From: CAZQIC01 sp964593555
Lineage (GTDB): Bacteria; Bacteroidota; Bacteroidia; JAFLBG01
NCBI GenBank assembly: GCA_964593555.1
Contig: CAZQIC010000197.1
Coordinates: 1-5,367, forward strand
Direction of reading: 5' to 3'
Length of the DNA: 5,367 nucleotides
The position numbers were made by a program, and so were the translations under genes. The notes beneath the pieces were generated by a model. It made no database searches. It had not been told where the DNA came from and saw only the letters and a program-made list of their open reading frames with translations. This document shows positions 1-5,367 of this stretch, in pieces (positions within the stretch are counted from its first letter, which is position 1; the number at the start of each line of letters is the position of its first letter).

Positions 1-24
1 GTTCTCCGATTTTTAGTCAAATCT

Positions 25-210
25 CTAAAAGTGAATTTTTAGAACCCACCTTAAGCGAACTTCTTCCGTTACAAAGAGGCCAAACTTAGAGTTGAGTTTA
101 CACTCAAGGCTGATAGTTGTCCATAATCCGGCATCAGGCGCGGTCTGCGCAACCATAATAGTATCACAAAAGAGACATGAAAGAAAAAAACAAGTTCGCA
201 GCACCTTCAT
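25..210 (-). pseudogene. Truncated DUF2490-like outer-membrane protein (N-terminal fragment)
   Basis: The 61-residue reading frame starts with a signal peptide (residues 1 to about 22, ending MVAQ). It continues with DAGLWTTISLE and then LFVTEEVRLR (residues 26-54), which closely resembles the first beta strands of DUF2490 proteins, predicted outer-membrane beta-barrels of Bacteroidota. Family members run to roughly 200 residues or more, but here the frame hits TAG at 25-27 just where the conserved part fades (WVLKIHF). The other two frames also meet stops in the last 45 bases (TAA and TGA). The -1 frame reads VGSKNSLLEI, stop, LKIGE, which vaguely keeps the strand pattern. I therefore favour a decayed or frameshifted gene. 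The start lies 29 bases after the DUF4956 stop with no Shine-Dalgarno site, so it looks like the last gene of the operon. Alternatives are a genuine short secreted peptide or a sequencing error. The family call rests on about 30 residues and the rest of the gene lies outside the window. Confidence 0.5.
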
Positions 211-239
211 ATTTACAAATGAAATTTCATACGACAGAT

Positions 240-998
240 TTATTTCGTAACATGATCAAAATAGTGTACCGTAACAATAGCAGTATCCCGCAAAAAATTA
301 ATCTTGTCAATGCTAACTCTATGAATATTCAATCCCGTTCTTCTTCTAAGATCCTCTAATAAAAGTGAATTGTTCTCGGGCTTAATGAGTTCAATATTTT
401 CATACTCTATTCTTTTAGTGAATTCGTTTTTTATAAACAAGCTTGCATCCAAAGCATAAGCAGTGAGCAGTACAATGCCGTTGATTATCGATGTTTCAAT
501 AAACGTTCCTTTATTCACAGCGCTTATAAGCCCGATAGCAATTACAACGAATAAATACGTCATATCTTTTGCCGAGATATCCTCAGTTCTATACCTGAGC
601 AAGGAGAAAACTGCAAATAAACCAAATGCTGCGCCCATAGATAGGTCAACCTTATTCAGCAAATAAGTAATGATAAAAATAACAACATTGAAAAGAAAAA
701 AAGTAAAGAAGAAATCCTTCTTGCGATAGATTGGGTAATAAATTAAACGGATTAAAATAAACACAGAAAAAATATCTATCAGCAACCTGGCAAAAAAACT
801 AGCGGAGAGCTTTTCAAACCCAACAACAAAAAAGTCTGCATCGTTTCCCTTTTTTTTCTTTTTCTTTTCGCTGGGCGCCTCCTCTTCCATAGATCCAGCC
901 TGTGAGTTATCATTTTCTTGCGCCGTTATGGAAGGCACCGAAAACAATAGAGGTAGAAATAAAATTATTCTTAATAATAACTTACTTGTTAGCTGCAT
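240..998 (-). CDS. DUF4956 membrane protein, probable partner of the VTC polyphosphate polymerase
   Basis: This 252-residue protein has a likely signal peptide (residues 1-27, ending ITAQ) and a short charged stretch (28-55) with EEE and six consecutive lysines at 45-50. Four to five hydrophobic segments follow at about 68-89, 96-115, 119-134, 146-161 and 168-188, then a soluble C-terminal tail. The DUF4956 signature is clear: FGLFAVFSLLRYRTEDI followed by KDMTYLF (residues 125-150), and DLRRRTGLNIHRVSI near 216-230, then DFLRDTA-like INFLRDTA. Molecular function is not established. The family is often found beside VTC-domain and CotH proteins, so I infer a membrane component that works with the polymerase, possibly a polyphosphate channel or anchor. 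Its ATG lies inside the VTC gene (17-base overlap), implying translational coupling. If the signal peptide is cleaved, the lysine tract would face the periplasm. An A8 run within the lysine codons is prone to slippage. Confidence 0.9.
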   Translation of the reverse strand: MQLTSKLLLRIILFLPLLFSVPSITAQENDNSQAGSMEEEAPSEKKKKKKGNDADFFVVGFEKLSASFFARLLIDIFSVFILIRLIYYPIYRKKDFFFTFFLFNVVIFIITYLLNKVDLSMGAAFGLFAVFSLLRYRTEDISAKDMTYLFVVIAIGLISAVNKGTFIETSIINGIVLLTAYALDASLFIKNEFTKRIEYENIELIKPENNSLLLEDLRRRTGLNIHRVSIDKINFLRDTAIVTVHYFDHVTK

Positions 999-1743
999 AA
1001 CAGATTTTATTTACGTTTAATAATTTAGATTTAAATCCATTCTTTTTAACTCCCTCAACAAGGGAAACTACACCAAAGCAATATTTACTAATGGAGCCTT
1101 CGCGTATGGCATTTGTTTTCATCACATTGATAAAAGGAGATGCGCCAATTTTTTTTTGTTTGATTTCTGCAATTACAAGATTTTGATAGGAGATTGCCTG
1201 TTCTCCCTTTTTAAATTGCAGATCAAGATCTATTGTCAACCGTTCTGTAGTATTTTTACTCACAAGAGTAATTCTTGAGTAATTAACCCATAATTTTGAT
1301 TGCAAGCCCTCAGGAGCCAGGGGTGTTTTTTCATTTATTAACTCCACTGCTGTTCCTTCAATTACATCACGTATGTTTTTTTGCTTTACACGGCTTTTAA
1401 TAGTTCGGCCCTTATTATTTTTGCGCTTCACTTCAAAGAAAATAAGGTCAGAGTCAATATATTTTCTGTAACGTACTTTATACCTACCCATTCGGCCATT
1501 GTGGTGATCATGGTAAAGTTTAAAATCAGATGTATCGAAGTATAACGTTTCATACCGGTTTTGTTTCACGCCATTCACATCTAATACTTTATAGTGCTGG
1601 CGAAGACTGTTTAATATTCCTGGCAATTTTTTATAGTTAAATAAAAATTTGGTATCCGTACGGTCAAGCAGTTTAACGCTCTCCATTTCCTCAAGAGTGA
1701 TGGGATCGAAGGAACATAATAAATTAGTCAGATCGTTATGCAT
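982..1743 (-). CDS. VTC-domain polyphosphate polymerase
   Basis: This 253-residue soluble protein, with no signal peptide or membrane segment, consists almost wholly of one VTC domain, the tunnel-shaped catalytic fold of yeast Vtc4 that makes polyphosphate from ATP. Landmarks in order are LLDRTDTKFLF (25-35; Arg28, Lys32), YFDT (68-71), an Arg/Lys-rich strand NGRMGRYKVRYRKY (82-95), FFEVKRK with a following KG (102-112) and Lys116/Arg118, NYSRI (154-158), LTIDLDLQF (169-177), VIAEIKQK (190-197; acidic Glu193 as probable metal ligand), and SISKYCFG (217-224). These basic residues match the phosphate-binding tunnel lining and the late Glu matches the Mn site known in Vtc4, so catalytic competence is likely. 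The SPX and transmembrane parts of eukaryotic VTC proteins are absent; the overlapping DUF4956 gene may supply the membrane part. It starts 4 bases after the previous gene's stop. The family also includes proteins of unproven activity, and triphosphate-tunnel folds can hydrolyse as well as polymerise. Confidence 0.9.
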   Translation of the reverse strand: MHNDLTNLLCSFDPITLEEMESVKLLDRTDTKFLFNYKKLPGILNSLRQHYKVLDVNGVKQNRYETLYFDTSDFKLYHDHHNGRMGRYKVRYRKYIDSDLIFFEVKRKNNKGRTIKSRVKQKNIRDVIEGTAVELINEKTPLAPEGLQSKLWVNYSRITLVSKNTTERLTIDLDLQFKKGEQAISYQNLVIAEIKQKKIGASPFINVMKTNAIREGSISKYCFGVVSLVEGVKKNGFKSKLLNVNKICYAANK

Positions 1744-1747
1744 TTTC

Positions 1748-2344
1748 TTAATAGAACTCGTAGCTATATTTTTTCAGAGATTCAAGAGTATTATCCGAGC
1801 GATAGGTCTCTTTCTTTATTTTTAATCCTTTGTTATTATAAGCGTATGTAATCTTCCGCTTTATTTTGTTCGCCCCATCATAATATGTTTCCGAAATTTT
1901 TTCATCTTTAGCATTGTTGCTATATAACACTTTTCTTACTATGGTGTTATTACCGTCATATTCCACTTCTTCTGTTTTATTGTTGTTCGAATTGTACTTA
2001 GTTGTAATTTTTTTTAACTCCACTTTTGTTTTCTCTTCTTCTATTTCCTTTTTCTGATAAACAGTTTCTTCTATTTTATTTTTTTCACTATCGTATTTAA
2101 ATTTTTCCGATTTCCTTATACTTCCATCTTTATTATAATCTGTTGCTTCCAATATCTTACCTCCTTCATTGTAAAGAACAAAAGACTCCTTATGGGTTAA
2201 TTCTTTCCCATTTTCGTATACCGTGAGATTTTCTGTCACGGATTTTATTTTAAGCTTTTGTACAGTCTTTTTATTTTGAGACAAACAGAATGTTCCAATT
2301 GAGCAAAGGACAAAAATCAAACAAAATTTCAAGTTCATTTTCAT
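1748..2344 (-). CDS. Secreted Tyr-repeat protein of unknown function
   Basis: I do not recognise a named family for this 198-residue protein. Residues 1-22 form a signal peptide (hydrophobic core LIFVLCSIGTFCLS), with cleavage likely before or after Gln23. Almost all the rest is a degenerate tandem repeat of 11-15 residues, Y-(N/D/E)-x-x-(G/N)-x-K/I-x-x-x-E/K-x, starting near Tyr43, Tyr58, Tyr70, Tyr84, Tyr117, Tyr129, Tyr141, Tyr155, Tyr169 and Tyr181; examples are YNKDGSIRKSEK and YDGANKIKRKIT. This resembles the short beta-hairpin repeats of RHS/YD-repeat, YwqK-like or MORN-like proteins of Bacteroidota, which stack into elongated sheets. The composition is very rich in Lys, Glu, Asn and Tyr, with a Glu/Lys-rich interruption at 97-113. 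No catalytic motif is visible. It sits between the lipoprotein (14-base gap) and the polymerase gene (4-base gap), so it is probably an envelope component of the same system. An alternative ATG two codons in would change little. Confidence 0.8.
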   Translation of the reverse strand: MKMNLKFCLIFVLCSIGTFCLSQNKKTVQKLKIKSVTENLTVYENGKELTHKESFVLYNEGGKILEATDYNKDGSIRKSEKFKYDSEKNKIEETVYQKKEIEEEKTKVELKKITTKYNSNNNKTEEVEYDGNNTIVRKVLYSNNAKDEKISETYYDGANKIKRKITYAYNNKGLKIKKETYRSDNTLESLKKYSYEFY

Positions 2345-2358
2345 TTAAATAAAAACTC

Positions 2359-2772
2359 TTATTGTAAAATGTCTATCGTTGAAACTTCTACAGTTTGTTT
2401 CTTCTTCGTAATCTCGACCTGCTTTATGATAGCCACGTTTGGCGAATATTGGTTCGACTGGCCATTATAGGCACCTGTTGAATCTCTTGAGTATGCATAA
2501 ATTTTGTAAGATCCATTTCTTAAATACTTGAACTCATAACTTCCATCATGAGATGTTCTCAGGCGCTCTCCAAAACTCACCTCATCTCCAAAAATGATAT
2601 ATACTTCAACATCAGGAGCATACGCTGAATCAGCTAATACAGTAAAAGTTTTGTTATAATATTTTGCATATACTTTTCCTCGGATAGAAGAAGTTCCTCC
2701 AGCACCTTCTTCTTTTTTACAAGCAGAAATAAATAATAAACCAATTAAAAAAAACTGAAGCCGAATTTGCAT
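2359..2772 (-). CDS. Small lipoprotein with carboxypeptidase-regulatory-like domain
   Basis: From the start I prefer, the protein has 137 residues. An upstream in-frame ATG at 2797-2799 would add nine residues (MLFLPKLLK). I chose the later ATG because it gives a normal lipoprotein signal: MQIRLQFF, a hydrophobic core, then lipobox ISAC with Cys18. The residues after Cys are KKEEG, a charged stretch like the surface-export signals described for Bacteroidota lipoproteins, so exposure on the outer leaflet is plausible. The mature part (SIRGKVYAKYY..., PDVEVYIIFGDE, RTSHDGSYEFKYLRNGSYKIYAYSRD) has the pattern of a carboxypeptidase-regulatory or Cna-B-like beta-sandwich: a GKV strand, a DVEVYI strand, then T-x-x-DGSYEF and L-x-NGSYKIYAY. 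Such domains are usually binding or structural modules, not enzymes, and no catalytic residues are seen. The gene follows the CotH stop by 48 bases (21 for the longer start) and precedes the repeat protein by 14, indicating co-transcription. Confidence 0.82.
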   Translation of the reverse strand: MQIRLQFFLIGLLFISACKKEEGAGGTSSIRGKVYAKYYNKTFTVLADSAYAPDVEVYIIFGDEVSFGERLRTSHDGSYEFKYLRNGSYKIYAYSRDSTGAYNGQSNQYSPNVAIIKQVEITKKKQTVEVSTIDILQ

Positions 2773-2820
2773 TTTTAAAAGTTTAGGTAAAAACAACATA
2801 TGGAATTGACAACCGTTAGA

Positions 2821-5223
2821 TTAATTACATACCAGTTTGATAATAAGCACATCTGTTCCTACTGTTATTTGCAAGAAAAATATTCCTTTTGCCAGGTGCG
2901 TCAGGTCTATATCTGTTTGATAATTGCCTGAGAAATTATTTTTAACATCTTCATATATAACAGATGATAATGTATTTAATAAACGCACTGTTGTTTTTTC
3001 CTGGTCCTTTACATTAAAACGAACAGAAACTTTTTCTGAAGCCGGATTAGGAAAAACCTGCAAGTCACTAAAAGAGGTTGGTTCATTAATTCCTGAGCAA
3101 GACATTACATTGATGTGGCTGGATTTTGTTAAAGTGCCGTTGCCCGTAGCATTAGTACTCGTTAAGGATACGCTGTATGTTCCAGGTGAAGAATACAAAA
3201 CAGTCGGATTGGAAATACTTGACGTTGGAGGTGTACCTCCTTCAAATGTCCATAACCATTTGTTTGGTAAGCCCGCGGACTGGTCTGTATAATTAATAGA
3301 ACTTCCTGAACAGATTGTAGTACTACTAGCAATGAAGTTTGTCGTAGGCGCTGGATTATATTTACACGTGCCCGGGAGATTGTTATCTATCCATGCGGTC
3401 CGAAGCGCAATCCATTCTTTTATCCTGTCAACTTCCGCCGGGTAAGTTGCAGGAAGCGGAAGAGGTTCTGGCCAGGTATATTGGCCAATGACGCGCCACC
3501 TCCAGAAATTTCTTGCCTGCGATTCATTTAGAAGAGTAGCGAAAGAATCTATTGTTGCATATAAGTAAGTGGTATCTAATACCGTTGTTCTTAAATAATT
3601 CCACCTGCAGATTAGCTTGTCAGTAAAGCCGGTATCCTGCATTAGCTTTTCCCACCAAAACGGAACATGCCTATACTCTAGAGAAGAAGAGCGATAGTTA
3701 AAGTTATAGGCCCAACCTGTGTCTGCAGTAGCGAAACAATAATTTGCATTTTTCCAGGAAGCATCAAAGTCCCAGGGAGGACCTACTTTTAATTTTCCTC
3801 CTTTGCTGTTTTTATCTTTATAAAAAAAAGTACTTACCCTATAAGCATCCGGGCCCTTGGTTAACTCGTTTAGTATAATAAAATCTACAAATTGATTTAC
3901 ATCAATAAACTTATTGTATCCATTCACGGGATCTCCAAAGTTTGGTCCGGCCATTACATTTTCAAAGCTGTCCATGAATGCCTGAATGTAAGTAGCTTGC
4001 TGTGGCATTATATCATCCGCATCCGGGTACTCATATTGATAAAGAATAGGATTGGCAGGATTTCCTGTTGACAAATATTGTGAGTTCCATCCTTGTCCTC
4101 CGCCGCTGCCTGCAGTATGATCAACTTTAAAAATATATCCGCCTGTTACATTATCTCCCGAAATATCGCTGCTTTTTAATTTAGAAATATCAACCCGATT
4201 TTTGTCTCGCTTTATTTTCTCGGTTAATACAAAAATACCTCTGTACTCCCCATCTAAAATTAATTCACAGGGTTGGGTGCGGGGTGCATAATGCCCCATT
4301 TGAGTATACAGGTAATAGGTAAATGGGTTTCGGAGTTGTGTTTTATCTACGGGAGCGGCGTTAAGTATCCAGTCACTTTCAGAGGGCATTCCCAGCAATG
4401 AAGTATCTATTTCATTTAGTCCTAACGCGTCCATCGTTTCAAAGCCATATTGTTTTTTTGGAAAACCTTGGGAACTATTTCCCCTGTATTCTATTCCTAT
4501 TTTTCCCGAATAATTAAATGGATCTGTAATAGCATTCCTTAAACCGGGCCCGTTATAAATAATTCTCATATCAACAATTACTTTTGGATCATGAAGTATT
4601 GTAGTTCCATTTGTATTGATAATAATTATGGGCAGATCAGAAGATGTGAGATGAACACCTTTTGCCGGAGCATTGCCGAAGGTTAGAGCCCAGCTTATTA
4701 TGGATCCCGATCCACCTGGTGCAGGATCATAATCATTTATTCTGAGGATCCAGTTGCCATTGCCGCTTTGCCCATCGTTTATTTTGCTTAAAATTTCTTC
4801 AGACAAAAAATTTCCGGTAAAAGGAGCCAAGCCGTTTTCAATCATTGTTGTTGTTGCGATGTCTCCTTTAAAACAGGTATTTGTAAAGTTAGCGCCCGCT
4901 CCTCCAATGTTTGTCACCAGTTCAACTTGTTTCCCATTGGGAGCTATAAGATAAATACTTAGGTCATATACTCTTGCGTGTTGTATGCTTAAGCAAACTG
5001 ATTCTAATCCATGGATTGTATCAATTGTGGAAGGACTTAATCCACTGACATTAATAATAAAATCATTGTTTATCGAAGGCTCAAGGATGGGTTGAGTGCC
5101 ACCTGTGTATGAGTAGGTTTGAGCCTGGGTAAAAAAAGTAACCAAAACAGAAAAAAGGGTGATCAAAAAACAGGTACTCTTCACTTTTTGTCTCTGCATT
5201 TCAATATTAATTTTCTCCTTCAT
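2821..5223 (-). CDS. T9SS-secreted CotH-family protein kinase with P-domain and PKD domain
   Basis: This is an 800-residue exported protein. Domains in order: signal peptide (1-35, ending FFTQAQ); proprotein-convertase P-domain (about 40-183; DLSIYLIAPNG, NGNWILRINDYDP, SWALTFG); CotH kinase domain (about 207-580); PKD domain (about 627-706; WLWTFEGGTPPTS, PGTYSVSLT); and a T9SS type A sorting domain (about 722-800; VFPNPASEKVSV, LAKGIFFLQI). CotH marks are EYRGNSSQGFPKKQYGFE (245-262), EKIKRDKNRVDI (335-346), LNELTKGPDAYR (451-462) and GPPWDFDASWKN (481-492). Asp459 and Asp485 are my candidates for the catalytic and metal-binding aspartates corresponding to those of Bacillus spore-coat CotH, an atypical protein kinase. 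Substrate here is unknown; the P and PKD modules suggest binding to other proteins or glycans, and the C-terminal signal predicts release or attachment at the cell surface. It leads the operon. A second ATG at 5197-5199 (Met9) would give a shorter signal peptide; the AAGGAG upstream of it is 15 bases away, too far for a typical ribosome site. Confidence 0.93.
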   Translation of the reverse strand: MKEKINIEMQRQKVKSTCFLITLFSVLVTFFTQAQTYSYTGGTQPILEPSINNDFIINVSGLSPSTIDTIHGLESVCLSIQHARVYDLSIYLIAPNGKQVELVTNIGGAGANFTNTCFKGDIATTTMIENGLAPFTGNFLSEEILSKINDGQSGNGNWILRINDYDPAPGGSGSIISWALTFGNAPAKGVHLTSSDLPIIIINTNGTTILHDPKVIVDMRIIYNGPGLRNAITDPFNYSGKIGIEYRGNSSQGFPKKQYGFETMDALGLNEIDTSLLGMPSESDWILNAAPVDKTQLRNPFTYYLYTQMGHYAPRTQPCELILDGEYRGIFVLTEKIKRDKNRVDISKLKSSDISGDNVTGGYIFKVDHTAGSGGGQGWNSQYLSTGNPANPILYQYEYPDADDIMPQQATYIQAFMDSFENVMAGPNFGDPVNGYNKFIDVNQFVDFIILNELTKGPDAYRVSTFFYKDKNSKGGKLKVGPPWDFDASWKNANYCFATADTGWAYNFNYRSSSLEYRHVPFWWEKLMQDTGFTDKLICRWNYLRTTVLDTTYLYATIDSFATLLNESQARNFWRWRVIGQYTWPEPLPLPATYPAEVDRIKEWIALRTAWIDNNLPGTCKYNPAPTTNFIASSTTICSGSSINYTDQSAGLPNKWLWTFEGGTPPTSSISNPTVLYSSPGTYSVSLTSTNATGNGTLTKSSHINVMSCSGINEPTSFSDLQVFPNPASEKVSVRFNVKDQEKTTVRLLNTLSSVIYEDVKNNFSGNYQTDIDLTHLAKGIFFLQITVGTDVLIIKLVCN

Positions 5224-5251
5224 ATTTTAAAATTACCGGGGATCTGGGAAT

Positions 5252-5283
5252 AATTAATACCCTGTTTTAGCCATTATCAAAAA
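5252..5283 (-). promoter_or_regulatory. Weak candidate promoter for the CotH-VTC operon
   Basis: On the minus strand TTTTTG (5283-5278) is followed after 18 bases by TATTAATT (5259-5252). The first box fits the Bacteroidota -33 TTTG and the spacing is close to usual, but the second matches the TAnnTTTG -7 box only at TA and one further T. It would give a leader of roughly 20 bases before the CotH start. No better match lies between 5224 and 5367 on this strand, so the true promoter may be non-canonical or dependent on an alternative sigma factor. Confidence 0.22.
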
Positions 5284-5318
5284 TCTGGTTCACTTTACAG
5301 ACAAAGCGTCTCTAAAAT

Positions 5319-5348
5319 TTTGTGCAAAACATAGAATTCCTATCTTTG
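5319..5348 (+). promoter_or_regulatory. Bacteroidota-type promoter for a divergent gene beyond the window
   Basis: On the plus strand TTTG (5319-5322) is followed after 18 bases by TATCTTTG (5341-5348). This is a full match to the Bacteroidota housekeeping consensus, TTTG at -33 and TAnnTTTG at -7. Transcription would begin around 5352-5356 and run rightwards out of the window. The target gene or RNA is not included. The promoter points away from the CotH operon, so the two units are divergent and share the region 5224-5367. Confidence 0.6.
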
Positions 5349-5367
5349 CAATCCCATTTCCGGTCCA

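Larger units (their letters stand above)
5224..5367. other. Divergent intergenic region upstream of the CotH operon
   Basis: This 144-base stretch is the only sizeable non-coding part of the window. It holds the strong plus-strand promoter and the weak minus-strand candidate described separately. I see no tRNA, riboswitch, terminator hairpin or convincing operator. A GGGTATTAATTATTCCC segment on the minus strand (5261-5245) looks like a dyad only at its GGG/CCC ends. Confidence 0.6.

Noticed and set aside
219..230. Perfect 12-base palindrome ATGAAATTTCAT between the last two genes, also starting a 5-codon minus-strand frame (MKFHL) that ends just before the next ATG
   Set aside because: Too short and A/T-rich to be significant, with no loop or T-run for a terminator; a leader peptide cannot be argued from five codons.
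177..359. Plus-strand open frame of 60 codons
   Set aside because: Antisense to the DUF4956 and DUF2490-like genes, no recognisable domain, and composition as expected for a shadow frame.
463..666. Plus-strand open frame of 67 codons
   Set aside because: Lies entirely opposite the membrane segments of the DUF4956 gene, whose conserved motifs leave no doubt about the true strand.
2924..3292. Plus-strand open frame of 122 codons
   Set aside because: Fully antisense to the PKD and T9SS sorting domains of the CotH protein; no signal peptide, motif or promoter supports it.
4754..4954. Plus-strand open frame of 66 codons
   Set aside because: Antisense to the P-domain of the CotH protein and without recognisable features.
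5214..5220. AAGGAG as a Shine-Dalgarno site for a Met9 start of the CotH gene
   Set aside because: It lies 15 bases from that ATG, outside the usual range, and Bacteroidota rarely depend on such sites; the upstream ATG also gives a plausible signal peptide.
5245..5261. GGGTATTAATTATTCCC (minus strand) as a possible operator
   Set aside because: Symmetry holds mainly in the GGG/CCC ends; the inner bases mismatch at several positions in an A/T-rich background.

Overview
The window reads as a compact, single-strand operon from a low-GC member of the Bacteroidota, probably a gliding or environmental lineage such as Cytophagales, Chitinophagales or Sphingobacteriales. Three signs support this. 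The largest protein ends in a type IX secretion (T9SS) type A sorting domain that begins VFPNPAS. One gene is a lipoprotein with a charged stretch directly after the lipid-bearing Cys. Most genes have A/T-rich leaders instead of Shine-Dalgarno sites, and a TTTG/TATCTTTG promoter of the Bacteroidota type lies at the right edge. I cannot name the species.

All genes are on the minus strand, so transcription runs from right to left. In that order they are: (1) a secreted 800-residue CotH-family protein kinase with an N-terminal P-domain, a PKD domain and a T9SS signal; (2) a small lipoprotein with a carboxypeptidase-regulatory-like beta-sandwich; (3) a secreted 198-residue protein made of about ten short Tyr-centred repeats, of unknown function; (4) a cytoplasmic VTC-type polyphosphate polymerase domain protein; (5) a DUF4956 membrane protein whose start overlaps the end of gene 4 by 17 bases; (6) the first part of a DUF2490-like outer-membrane protein, which stops after 61 codons and looks truncated or decayed. 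Gaps between genes are at most about 50 bases. The only sizeable non-coding stretch is 5224-5367, which holds a good promoter on the plus strand for a gene beyond the window and only a weak candidate for the operon itself. No RNA gene, CRISPR array or mobile element is visible.

The pattern CotH kinase + VTC domain + DUF4956 is a recurring bacterial neighbourhood whose function is, to my knowledge, not worked out. My reading is that genes 4 and 5 form a split version of the eukaryotic VTC complex: a cytosolic polymerase coupled to a membrane partner that could pass polyphosphate outward. The CotH kinase, the lipoprotein and the repeat protein would then act at or beyond the cell envelope. The DUF4956 protein carries an acidic/Ser/Lys-rich segment next to its signal peptide that resembles the PASK tracts that polyphosphate modifies in yeast. 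That is the most intriguing detail here, and it is inference.
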